From NCBI GenBank assembly GCA_022704645.1, contig JAKJGA010000064.1, positions 1 through 9,097 on the forward strand: a stretch of 9,097 nucleotides of DNA, written 5' to 3'. Each line of letters opens with the position of its first letter. The first letter of the stretch is position 1. Position numbers and translations under genes: made by a program. This DNA comes from Spirochaetota bacterium. GTDB taxonomy: Bacteria; Spirochaetota; UBA4802; JAFGJZ01. Under the pieces are notes generated by a model. That model searched no databases and was not told the origin of the DNA. It worked only from the letters and a program-made list of their open reading frames with translations. Positions 1 to 6,937 of the stretch are shown here, one piece after another.

Positions 1-377
1 GCTTTTTTTCTGAATATTTTAGCACATTCTTTTTTAAACTCAAGCGGCGGATCAATTTCACCTTTTTCAATTTTTGAAAGATAAGATGGAGAACATTTAA
101 GCATAGCGGCAAGTTCTCTTTGGGTAATTCCCTTTTTTGTCCGTTCATTCCAAAGCATGTTAGAATCAGATTCGACAATAACCTTTTTGGAAGGAGAAAA
201 AAGAACGTTTAATTCTACATCAAGATATTCTGCACAGCTTTTCTTAAATAATTCAGGTGCATCTATGCTGTCTCTTTCTATTTTGCATAAGTATGACGGG
301 GTAACTCCCATAGCTTTAGCCATGTCATTCTGCTTTATTTTACGCATTCTTCTGTATTTTGAAATAGAATTTCCCAT
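1..377 (-). CDS. Tandem helix-turn-helix (XRE-type) regulator, C-terminus cut by window edge
   Basis: This gene reads leftward from an ATG at 377-375 and stays open to base 1, giving 125 visible residues with no stop, so the 3' end is missing. It contains two successive XRE/Cro-C1-type HTH domains, about residues 5-55 and 75-125. Residues 12-52 align without gaps to residues 82-122, a 70-residue offset, with about 18 of 41 identical. Both copies carry PSYL-x-KIE at the recognition helix and F-K-K-x-C-A just after it. The joining segment (about 56-74) is polar. The family binds DNA, usually as a dimer; two domains in one chain could read a two-part operator alone. The ATG sits one base after the stop of the M23 peptidase gene and has no good Shine-Dalgarno sequence, so it is probably translated by coupling as the sixth gene of the operon. 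The target is unknown; autoregulation of the operon is a guess. Confidence 0.85.
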   Translation of the reverse strand, partial: MGNSISKYRRMRKIKQNDMAKAMGVTPSYLCKIERDSIDAPELFKKSCAEYLDVELNVLFSPSKKVIVESDSNMLWNERTKKGITQRELAAMLKCSPSYLSKIEKGEIDPPLEFKKECAKIFRKK

Positions 378-378
378 A

Positions 379-1215
379 TCAGAATTCTTTATTAGCAATA
401 AGTGTAAAATCCTTTACGGTTTCATTACCGGAATAATCAAGAGCTCTTACAGAAAAAGAATTTTCACCATTGTTCCATTTTATTCCGCTGACTAGATAAA
501 AAGAAGAATTAAATATATTCTCGAATTTTCTTCCTGATAATAGAAGCTGACCGTCTTTTGATACAATTTTATCAAATTTGATATCCAGGATAATTTTGCT
601 GTTATGATAAACCTTTAATGCGTAAAGACCATGACGGTCACCTTTGTTTATCTCATCAAATGCTTTTATTAAGAGTGGTCTGTCTTTTGTCAGTCTGACA
701 GTTGTTTTGTCTTTCACAATCATAATCTTTCCGTCAATATCAAAGGCAATATCCGAAATTACCGGCTGGCGTTTATCTTCAATCGGTTGAGCCATTGTAA
801 ATGGGTTTATACTGGACCAGTCTTTAGGCTGAATAATACAGAAATGAATATGATTACCGAAACTTCTTCCGGTATTTGCATATTTCCCAATTGGTTCAGA
901 AGTAACAGCTTTTTTCGCACTATTGGAAGAATCATCAAGATGCAGGTATTGTGAGATGAATGCACTGTGAGAAATAAATTTATAATTGCCGCTGCCGGTA
1001 TAATCATCAAAAGGAAAAAGATCCTTATTCCACATATACAGAAGTTCACCATCTTCAACAGGAAATACATCATAAGAAGAGCTTATCATATCAACTCCGT
1101 CATGAAGGTGGTCGGGTCGGAATTCTGCAAAACTTGAAGTGACGCGTCCGCTTTTGACGGGCCATGCAAAATAGCTGATACAAAGAAGCGCCGGCAATAA
1201 TAAAAATTTATTCAT
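379..1215 (-). CDS. Exported M23 (LytM/lysostaphin-type) metallopeptidase, probable peptidoglycan hydrolase
   Basis: The product has 278 residues. An N-terminal signal peptide (about residues 1-17, hydrophobic FLLLPALL onward) is followed at once by the M23 fold, whose opening WPVKSGRVTSSF (18-29) is typical. All M23 active-site motifs are present: zinc ligands H38 and D42 in HDGVD, the YLHL motif with H92, and the HIH motif H122-H124, where H122 is catalytic and H124 a zinc ligand. The enzyme should therefore be active, cutting peptide cross-bridges or stems in the periplasm. Residues about 150-278 form a second domain rich in beta strands, resembling C-terminal regions of some M23 proteins; I cannot assign it a function. 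C12 lies in the hydrophobic stretch but is preceded by leucine, so lipidation is unlikely. The gene starts 7 bp after the PBP1A gene, which fits a paired synthesis/hydrolysis role. Its precise substrate bond is not shown by the sequence. Confidence 0.88.
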   Translation of the reverse strand: MNKFLLLPALLCISYFAWPVKSGRVTSSFAEFRPDHLHDGVDMISSSYDVFPVEDGELLYMWNKDLFPFDDYTGSGNYKFISHSAFISQYLHLDDSSNSAKKAVTSEPIGKYANTGRSFGNHIHFCIIQPKDWSSINPFTMAQPIEDKRQPVISDIAFDIDGKIMIVKDKTTVRLTKDRPLLIKAFDEINKGDRHGLYALKVYHNSKIILDIKFDKIVSKDGQLLLSGRKFENIFNSSFYLVSGIKWNNGENSFSVRALDYSGNETVKDFTLIANKEF

Positions 1216-1222
1216 ATGTTCG

Positions 1223-3460
1223 CTACTCCTCAGAGACTACATTTTTAGGTACCGATGCCGAACCGGAATGGATGTCGCAATATTCGCCTGGTTCTGTACC
1301 GCTTAAAAATAATTCATCTGTTGCGGTTTCAGGGCAAAAGGCATTATCTTTCGGGACTTTTCCGCTGTCAAGACATATCGTCTGACGCGATATTCCTTCT
1401 TCGGGAATAATAAAATCAGAAGGTTTTTCTTCAGAACATGCTGCAGAAATATATCTTCCCCAGACCGGTGCACAAAGAGAACCGCCGCTTTTGCCGCGCC
1501 CTAGAGAAATGGCACCTTTGGTATTTCCCATCCATATAGCAGTTACAGAATCTGAAGTATATCCTACAAACCAAGCATCATTGTAATTGGTTGAAGTTCC
1601 TGTTTTACCAGCAGCCTGAAAATCAATCCTATAAGCGGATGTTACATATTGTCCCGTACCGCCTTTTTTAAGAACATACCTTAAAACATTTACAGTTACT
1701 GCGGCAGCCTGCGGTGAAATAATTTTCCCAAGAGAATTACGTTTCTTTTCTATATATGTTTTTTCTTCTTCTTCTGCGTCCCAGACCATATTCCCGTTAA
1801 AATCCTTAACGGATTTTATTCCCCATGGTTTTACAAAATCGCCGCCGTTGACAATAACAGCATGAAGTGTAGCATTTTCAAGCGGTGAAAGTTCGTAAGT
1901 TCCAAGAGCCATTGATAAAGTTTTTTGAAACCTTTTATCTGCTTCAGAACCTGATAATTCCAGCGAATCCTGAATATATTTTCGTACAGTGGAATAACCC
2001 GTTTTATCAAGAACTTTGACTGCAATGGTATTGATTGACCGGACAAGAGCCTGGTGAACTGTTACATCACCCGAATACGTCCCGCTATAATTCGATGGTG
2101 AATATTTTCCGAATTTAACTTTTTCATCTTTAATTATTGTCGCAGGTGTAATATCCTTATCTTCAAAAGCCGCACAATACACAAGCGGTTTAAATGATGA
2201 ACCCGGCTGACGGCGGCTCTGGCTTACCAGATCGAGCTGATTCTTTGAATTAAACTCAAATCCGCCGACATATGAAATAATTTCACCTGTTGAAGGATTT
2301 ATTGAAACCATGGCTCCGCTCACAGATTCAGGATGTTTTCCGGAATAGCCGGAACGCAATCTTGAAACACCGTCAACGAGTGCGTTACGTGCGATATCCT
2401 GTTTTCTTCCGTCTATTGTTGTATAAATGGAAAGTCCGCCTGAACGCAGTGAATCCTCGCCGAATTTTTCAACGATTATTCTTCTGACATATTCATTAAA
2501 ATATGGAGCTCTGTTTATTCTATACATACTCATTCCGGAAGAGGCTATGAGCGATGATTGAGCTTTTCCGTCATCGTTAAACTTGATATCCCATTTATTC
2601 AAAAATTCCTTATAAAGAAAATCAGCTTTTTTTTCAGAAAAGAATCCCGCATCAGCAAGAGAATTTAATATGACATTCGTTTTTTTAACAGAATTGTTCA
2701 GATTATTCATCGGAGAGTAATAAAGCGGGTTTGAAATAGTTGAAACGATCATAGCGCATTCCGCTGTATTGCATTCTATTGCGCTTTTTCCGAAAAACAT
2801 TTTTGAAGCGGATTCTACTCCATAGGCGCCGTTTCCGAAATAAATGAGATTAAGATACATAGACATTATATCATCTTTGTCATAAAGCCTTTCTATTTCG
2901 TATGCACAAAAGGCTTCATATATTTTTCGTTTTATACTTTTATCCATATCAGTAAAAAAGTTTTTTGCAAGCTGCTGTGTGACTGTACTTCCGCCCTGGG
3001 AAAAACTGAAACTGAAAACATTTTTTAAAACCGCTCTGAATATGCCTTTTGGATTGATCCCCTTATGTTTGTAGAAATCCCTGTCTTCACTTGCTACAAC
3101 TGCATTAATAATATCTTTCGGAATTGAGTTAAAAGGAATAAGTTCGCGCTTCTGATTAAAATATTCACCTATGATTTCGCCGTTTCTGTCATAAATTCTG
3201 CTCGGAACTTCGACAACTTTTTTGCCGACATCGATATCCGAGGCAGAGTAAACAAGCCCGCGGTTGATATCCTCGGTTCTGTCAATAAGCTGTTTGTATT
3301 TAGCAAGTCTGTCAAGTGCAAGAGGCCTGTCACTTCGCCATTGCACATAAACAAAAGCGGCGTAAGCTGAAAACAAAAGAAAAACACACGAAGGAATAAC
3401 AACAAATACCAGAATTTTATGACGTTTAACAAAACTTAAAAGTGCAAAAATAAAATTCAT
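1223..3460 (-). CDS. Class A penicillin-binding protein (PBP1A-type, glycosyltransferase/transpeptidase)
   Basis: This 745-residue bifunctional enzyme polymerises lipid II into glycan strands and cross-links the stem peptides. It has a short cytoplasmic N-terminus and one membrane anchor (about residues 15-38). The glycosyltransferase family 51 domain (about 85-265) has the EDRDFYKHKG motif with catalytic Glu125, GGSTVTQQLAKN (156-167), the RKIYE motif with Glu182, and the YLNLIYFGNGAYG block near 202-214. The transpeptidase domain (about 380-670) has the three required motifs: S421-S-F-K424 with nucleophile Ser421, S475-I-N477, and K619-T-G621. The tail (690-732) carries cysteines at 696, 709 and 728 around an FLSGTEPG segment, seen in other PBP1A proteins. 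Length and domain order are normal and nothing is missing. The start ATG overlaps the rlmN stop (TAATG), with GAGG four bases upstream, so translation is coupled. PBP1A-type is clear, but orthology to mrcA/ponA is not proven, so no symbol is given. Confidence 0.95.
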   Translation of the reverse strand: MNFIFALLSFVKRHKILVFVVIPSCVFLLFSAYAAFVYVQWRSDRPLALDRLAKYKQLIDRTEDINRGLVYSASDIDVGKKVVEVPSRIYDRNGEIIGEYFNQKRELIPFNSIPKDIINAVVASEDRDFYKHKGINPKGIFRAVLKNVFSFSFSQGGSTVTQQLAKNFFTDMDKSIKRKIYEAFCAYEIERLYDKDDIMSMYLNLIYFGNGAYGVESASKMFFGKSAIECNTAECAMIVSTISNPLYYSPMNNLNNSVKKTNVILNSLADAGFFSEKKADFLYKEFLNKWDIKFNDDGKAQSSLIASSGMSMYRINRAPYFNEYVRRIIVEKFGEDSLRSGGLSIYTTIDGRKQDIARNALVDGVSRLRSGYSGKHPESVSGAMVSINPSTGEIISYVGGFEFNSKNQLDLVSQSRRQPGSSFKPLVYCAAFEDKDITPATIIKDEKVKFGKYSPSNYSGTYSGDVTVHQALVRSINTIAVKVLDKTGYSTVRKYIQDSLELSGSEADKRFQKTLSMALGTYELSPLENATLHAVIVNGGDFVKPWGIKSVKDFNGNMVWDAEEEEKTYIEKKRNSLGKIISPQAAAVTVNVLRYVLKKGGTGQYVTSAYRIDFQAAGKTGTSTNYNDAWFVGYTSDSVTAIWMGNTKGAISLGRGKSGGSLCAPVWGRYISAACSEEKPSDFIIPEEGISRQTICLDSGKVPKDNAFCPETATDELFLSGTEPGEYCDIHSGSASVPKNVVSEE
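1226..1231 (-). promoter_or_regulatory. Ribosome binding site of the M23 gene, inside the end of the PBP gene
   Basis: On the minus strand GAGGAG is both the last two codons (Glu-Glu) of the PBP and a strong Shine-Dalgarno sequence for the next ATG at 1215. It ends 10 nt upstream of that ATG, and the PBP stop TAG follows it directly. This supports the 1215 start. Confidence 0.7.
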
Positions 3461-4509
3461 TATACCTCAATTATTTCGCCGGATCCGCCGGAGTATTTTT
3501 TTCCTGCAAGCTGACCGCATCCTCCTGATATATCAGAACCGAGCGATTTTCTTACAATTATAGGAATATTCATGATCGAACAATACTGCATAAATTTTTC
3601 AATATCTTTTTTAACCGGACATTCTGGTGAATTAAGCGGTATTAAATTCAGCATCACGTGAGCAAACTTGAAAAGTTTATTTATTTCTTCGGCGTTTTTC
3701 TTTGAGATATTGTCTTTTCTCATGACATATTCAATAGTCATACGGTTATATCCCGCAGCGGGATTCTTATTTATAAAATCGGCTACCTCTTTAATCGGAT
3801 ATTTATTCTCAACAGGCATGTTTATTTTACGCAATGCCGGGTCGCTGTCATTTAAAGAAATTGCAAGATTGAAAAGATGTTTTTCTTTTACGTATCTCTT
3901 GATTGCAGGTAGAATTCCGCATGTTGAAATTGTAATTTTTCTGACCGATATATGAAAACCGAAGCTGTAATTCATAATATTAGCGGCTTTAATCACATTG
4001 TCATAATTGTTGAAAGGTTCCCCCATCCCCATAAAAACAATATTATTATTTAAAAGACCGGTAACTCTTCTGACATGTATTATCTGGTCAAGAATTTCCG
4101 CAACAGTAAGATTACGAATAAAACCGATTTTTGCTGTTGAACAGAAGGTGCAGCCCATGGCGCATCCTATCTGGCTTGAAATACATATCGTCAAACGACC
4201 GTCATCGCTTGCCTCATTACGAAGAAGAACCGATTCAATAAAGTGCCCGTCTTCTGTTTTAAATAAAAATTTTTCTGTACCGTCAATTTTCGAGAGCAGT
4301 CTTTCTTCAAGAACCAAAGGAGAAACAGAAAATTCCTCAGTTAATTTTGATCTAAGATCTTTTGAATAATTGCTCATATCATCGAATGATGATACATTTT
4401 TCGCGTAGAGCCATGAAAAAAGCTGACGGGCGCGGTAGCGCGCCTCGCCCAATCTTTCAAATATATCTTCTGCTTCTTCTAGATAATAGTTTTTTATGGA
4501 ATCTTTCAT
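3460..4509 (-). CDS. rlmN: RlmN, dual-specificity 23S rRNA/tRNA adenine-C2 methyltransferase (radical SAM)
   Basis: This 349-residue cytoplasmic enzyme belongs to the RlmN/Cfr radical-SAM family. RlmN methylates C2 of A2503 in 23S rRNA and A37 in some tRNAs. The [4Fe-4S] cysteines are C116, C120 and C123 in CAMGCTFC, followed by STAKIGF. The SAM-binding GMGEP lies at 161-165 and STCGILP at 195-201. C331 in GGCGQLAGKK matches the cysteine that carries the transferred methyl group in Escherichia coli RlmN (C355), and E92 and C109 match E105 and C118. All key residues are present. RlmN is preferred over Cfr because this is a housekeeping setting and the C-terminal GCGQLAGK block looks RlmN-like; only C2/C8 specificity tests would separate them fully. 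The ATG follows the ackA stop with no gap and without a visible Shine-Dalgarno sequence, so translation probably depends on ribosomes finishing ackA. Its stop overlaps the PBP start by one base. Confidence 0.93.
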   Translation of the reverse strand: MKDSIKNYYLEEAEDIFERLGEARYRARQLFSWLYAKNVSSFDDMSNYSKDLRSKLTEEFSVSPLVLEERLLSKIDGTEKFLFKTEDGHFIESVLLRNEASDDGRLTICISSQIGCAMGCTFCSTAKIGFIRNLTVAEILDQIIHVRRVTGLLNNNIVFMGMGEPFNNYDNVIKAANIMNYSFGFHISVRKITISTCGILPAIKRYVKEKHLFNLAISLNDSDPALRKINMPVENKYPIKEVADFINKNPAAGYNRMTIEYVMRKDNISKKNAEEINKLFKFAHVMLNLIPLNSPECPVKKDIEKFMQYCSIMNIPIIVRKSLGSDISGGCGQLAGKKYSGGSGEIIEV

Positions 4510-5847
4510 TTATTTAGGATAAACCGCAATCTTTTTGAGATCAGGCTTTTCTTTAACATCTTCTTCAAATGCAGATTTTCTCTGTTCATTAATGTAATCT
4601 TTCTTCTGAAAAGAATAAACATATTCAGCAGGATCTTTGTATGTTCCATGAAGAAGCGCAACAACGTCTTCTATGAAAACAATTTCTTCATCTGTAGGAA
4701 TTACAAATATTTTGATTTTTGAATCAGATGCACTGATTTCAAATTCAGCATTTCTGTTTCTGCAGATTTTATTTTTTTCTTTGTCAAGCTTCAGCCCGAT
4801 ACACTCAAGTCCTTCCAGTGCTTTTTCTCTTATTATCGGGCTCATTTCGCCAACCCCTGCAGTAAAAACAAGAGCGTCCGCTCCGCCGAGTCCAGCGATA
4901 TATGAACCGATATATTTTTTTAAACGGTAGCATTCCATATCTATAGCAAGCTGACAGCGCTTGTCGCCTTTATCGGCATTATCGACTAAGTCACGTCTGT
5001 CGGAATACTTGCCGGTTATACCGATATGTCCGCTTTTCTTATTAAGAATATTATTCATCTCAGCCGGAGAAAGATTTTCTTTTCCGATTATATATTCAAC
5101 TACCGCTGCGTCGAAATCTCCTGAACGTGTTCCCATAATCAAACCTTCAAGCGGAGTAAGACCCATGCTTGTGTCATAGCATTTACCGTTTTTTATAGCA
5201 CATGCCGAAGCACCGTTTCCGATGTGAAGAATTACGGCATTTGTATCTTTAGGTTCTTTTCCAAGAAGAACAGCAGCTCTTTTAGAAACATAAAGATGAC
5301 TTGTTCCGTGAAAACCGTATCTTCTAACCTTATGATTTTCATACCATTCATAAGGAAGCGCGTACATATATGTATGCGCAGGCATAGTCTGATGGAATGC
5401 GGTATCCATAATTGCCATGTGCGGAACATCCGGCATTACTGCTTTAGCGGCTTCAATTCCGGTTATATTAGGCGGCATGTGAAGAGGTCCAAGGTCGATG
5501 AGATCTTTAAATGTTTTCATTATCTCATCATCTATTATTACAGACTGCTTGATAACATCTCCACCGTGAAGAACTCTGTGTCCGACAGCTTTTATTTGGT
5601 CAACAGACTGAAGAATATTGTATTCAGGATTTGTCATCGTCTTCATCATTAGTTCTATCGCGACTTCATGATTAGGACAATTATGTTCTATCTTAACCTT
5701 ACATTTATCTCTGCACGTAAATTCAATAAAACTTCTTTCCATTCCTACACGTTCAACAATTCCGGTTGAGATGGTTTCTTTATTCGTGTAATTGTAGAGC
5801 ATGAACTTCAGTGAAGAACTGCCCGAATTAATACTTAGTATTATCAT
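4510..5847 (-). CDS. ackA: Acetate kinase with a C-terminal extension
   Basis: AckA converts acetyl phosphate and ADP to acetate and ATP, the ATP-yielding last step of the Pta-AckA pathway in the cytoplasm. The 445-residue protein keeps the ASKHA-fold motifs: N7 and S10-S12 in SINSGSSSLKF, R91 in GHRVLHGG, H123, D148 in MDTAFHQTMP, H180 in RYGFHGTSH, N211 in HIGNGAS, and R241 in MGTRSGDFD. These positions match the Methanosarcina thermophila numbering (N7, S12, R91, H123, D148, H180, N211, R241). The TDEE segment (385-388) stands where that enzyme has E384, and FTAGVGE (328-334) precedes it. The family normally ends near residue 400; here about 45 charged residues (401-445) follow, with no motif I recognise. 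The start at 5847 is supported by GGAG seven bases upstream. It lies 22 bp after pta and abuts rlmN. Confidence 0.96.
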   Translation of the reverse strand: MIILSINSGSSSLKFMLYNYTNKETISTGIVERVGMERSFIEFTCRDKCKVKIEHNCPNHEVAIELMMKTMTNPEYNILQSVDQIKAVGHRVLHGGDVIKQSVIIDDEIMKTFKDLIDLGPLHMPPNITGIEAAKAVMPDVPHMAIMDTAFHQTMPAHTYMYALPYEWYENHKVRRYGFHGTSHLYVSKRAAVLLGKEPKDTNAVILHIGNGASACAIKNGKCYDTSMGLTPLEGLIMGTRSGDFDAAVVEYIIGKENLSPAEMNNILNKKSGHIGITGKYSDRRDLVDNADKGDKRCQLAIDMECYRLKKYIGSYIAGLGGADALVFTAGVGEMSPIIREKALEGLECIGLKLDKEKNKICRNRNAEFEISASDSKIKIFVIPTDEEIVFIEDVVALLHGTYKDPAEYVYSFQKKDYINEQRKSAFEEDVKEKPDLKKIAVYPK

Positions 5848-5854
5848 TATTTAT

Positions 5855-5859
5855 CTCCG
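5855..5859 (-). promoter_or_regulatory. Ribosome binding site of ackA
   Basis: CGGAG on the minus strand lies in the 22-bp pta-ackA gap, seven bases upstream of the ATG at 5847. It fixes the ackA start. No terminator hairpin is seen in this gap, so pta and ackA should be cotranscribed. Confidence 0.65.
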
Positions 5860-5869
5860 ATTATTAAAA

Positions 5870-6868
5870 TTATTTTCCGGCTGCCTGAATTGCTGTAACA
5901 GCCGTAACGTCTATTATATCCTGAACACTGCAGCCGCGCGAAAGATCGTTTACCGGCTTGTTAAGCCCCTGAAGAAACGGTCCTATTGCATGAGCCTTTG
6001 CAAGACGTTCAACAAGCTTATATCCTATATTTCCGCTCTGAAGATCCGGGAAAATAAGAATGTTTGCTTTTCCGGCAACCTTGCTGCCCGGTGATTTTTT
6101 CTGTCCAACTGACTCAACAAGAGCTGCATCTGCCTGAAGTTCTCCGTCGATTTCAAGTGACGGAGCTTTTTCTTTTGCTATTTCAAATGCTTTTATAACT
6201 TTATCAACATTTGGATGGTCAGCACTTTTTTTAGTCGAGAAAGAAAGCATTGCAACACGAGGCTCCATTGAGCAAAGTGATTTCGCTGTTTCTGCCGAAG
6301 ATATTGCGATTTCAGCCAGCTGTTCGCTTGTAGGATCCGGATTAACCGCACAATCCGCAAAAACAAAAAGTCCATTATCGCCGAAAGTTGAATTCGGAAC
6401 GTACATGATGAAGCATCCGGATACTACGCTGATACCCGGTTTTGTTTTTATTATCTGCAAAGCCGGTCTGATCGTATCTGCTGTAGAATGTTCAGCGCCC
6501 GAAACGAGTCCGTCTGCGGCATTTGACTGTATCATCATAGTCGCAAAGTAAATCGGATCCTTCATTGTCTCACGCGCTTTCTCGATGGTCATTCCTTTCG
6601 CTTTTCTCATCTCGAAAAACTTATTGGAATATTCTTCATATCTTGAATCCTTAACCGGATTTATTATCTCAACACCCTCAAGGGATACACCCTCAGAAGA
6701 AGCTTTGGCCTTGATTGCAGTTTCATCACCCAGAAGAACCGGTTTCGCTATTTTTTTCTGTGCAATTTCACTAACAGCCTTAATCGTACGGGATTCAGTT
6801 CCTTCCGGAAAAAGAATCGTCTTGTTCAGGGTCTTTGCCCTTTCATAAAATGAATTCATCAAATCCAT
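5870..6868 (-). CDS. pta: Phosphate acetyltransferase (short form)
   Basis: Pta converts acetyl-CoA and inorganic phosphate to acetyl phosphate and CoA, feeding acetate kinase encoded just downstream. The 332-residue protein is the short form, with only the PTA_PTB catalytic domain and none of the N-terminal regulatory region found in the long enterobacterial enzyme. Recognisable segments are LFPEGTESRT (19-28), GLVSGAEHSTADTIRPAL (120-137), SGCF with C152, VNPDPT (175-180), FPDLQSGNIGYKL (273-285) and LSRGCSVQDI (309-318). S310, R311 and D317 correspond to the catalytic S309, R310 and D316 of the Methanosarcina thermophila enzyme, and R134 to a CoA-contacting arginine region. The start at 6868 has AGGAG seven bases upstream. 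It is the first gene of the tightly packed operon and is separated from the transporter gene by 69 bp with a hairpin. A phosphate butyryltransferase is possible in principle, but pairing with ackA makes Pta much more likely. Confidence 0.95.
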   Translation of the reverse strand: MDLMNSFYERAKTLNKTILFPEGTESRTIKAVSEIAQKKIAKPVLLGDETAIKAKASSEGVSLEGVEIINPVKDSRYEEYSNKFFEMRKAKGMTIEKARETMKDPIYFATMMIQSNAADGLVSGAEHSTADTIRPALQIIKTKPGISVVSGCFIMYVPNSTFGDNGLFVFADCAVNPDPTSEQLAEIAISSAETAKSLCSMEPRVAMLSFSTKKSADHPNVDKVIKAFEIAKEKAPSLEIDGELQADAALVESVGQKKSPGSKVAGKANILIFPDLQSGNIGYKLVERLAKAHAIGPFLQGLNKPVNDLSRGCSVQDIIDVTAVTAIQAAGK

Positions 6869-6875
6869 TATATAA

Positions 6876-6880
6876 CTCCT
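6876..6880 (-). promoter_or_regulatory. Ribosome binding site of pta
   Basis: AGGAG on the minus strand, preceded by AA, ends seven bases before the ATG at 6868. It is one of the strongest Shine-Dalgarno sequences in the window and supports that start. Confidence 0.7.
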
Positions 6881-6908
6881 TTATCTAAAAAAATAAATTC
6901 TATATATA

Positions 6909-6932
6909 GGTCTCTGTTTTGTTACAGAGATC
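6909..6932 (-). terminator. Hairpin after the Na/Pi transporter gene; weak terminator or pta leader structure
   Basis: Arms GGTCTCTGT and ACAGAGATC pair over nine base pairs (one G-T wobble) around a six-base loop. Five bases separate the hairpin from the transporter stop codon (6938-6940). On the minus strand it is followed by TATATATAG and, about 15 bases later, a run of seven T. It therefore lacks the immediate T-run of a classical intrinsic terminator. It may terminate partially, protect an mRNA end, or act in the pta leader. A separate pta promoter in this 69-bp gap is not convincing: only a weak TATAGA-like -10 with a poor -35 can be drawn. Confidence 0.45.
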
Positions 6933-6937
6933 ATATG

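Noticed and set aside
157..495. Plus-strand open frame of 112 codons
   Set aside because: It lies antisense to the double-HTH gene and the end of the M23 gene, whose minus-strand products have clear domain motifs. It has no ribosome site or recognisable sequence.
379..1215. M23 peptidase as a lipoprotein (Cys12)
   Set aside because: The residue before Cys12 is leucine, which is not accepted in a normal lipobox, and a standard cleavage site near A17 fits better.
4007..4369. Plus-strand open frame of 120 codons inside rlmN
   Set aside because: It is antisense to the radical-SAM core of rlmN, with no independent signal of coding.
3460..4509. Cfr-type antibiotic resistance methyltransferase
   Set aside because: It shares the fold and cysteines, but the housekeeping operon, lack of mobile elements and RlmN-like C-terminal block favour RlmN.
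5224..5652. Plus-strand open frame of 142 codons inside ackA
   Set aside because: It is antisense to strongly conserved acetate kinase motifs. Its Cys/His/Arg-rich product reflects the reverse complement of those codons.
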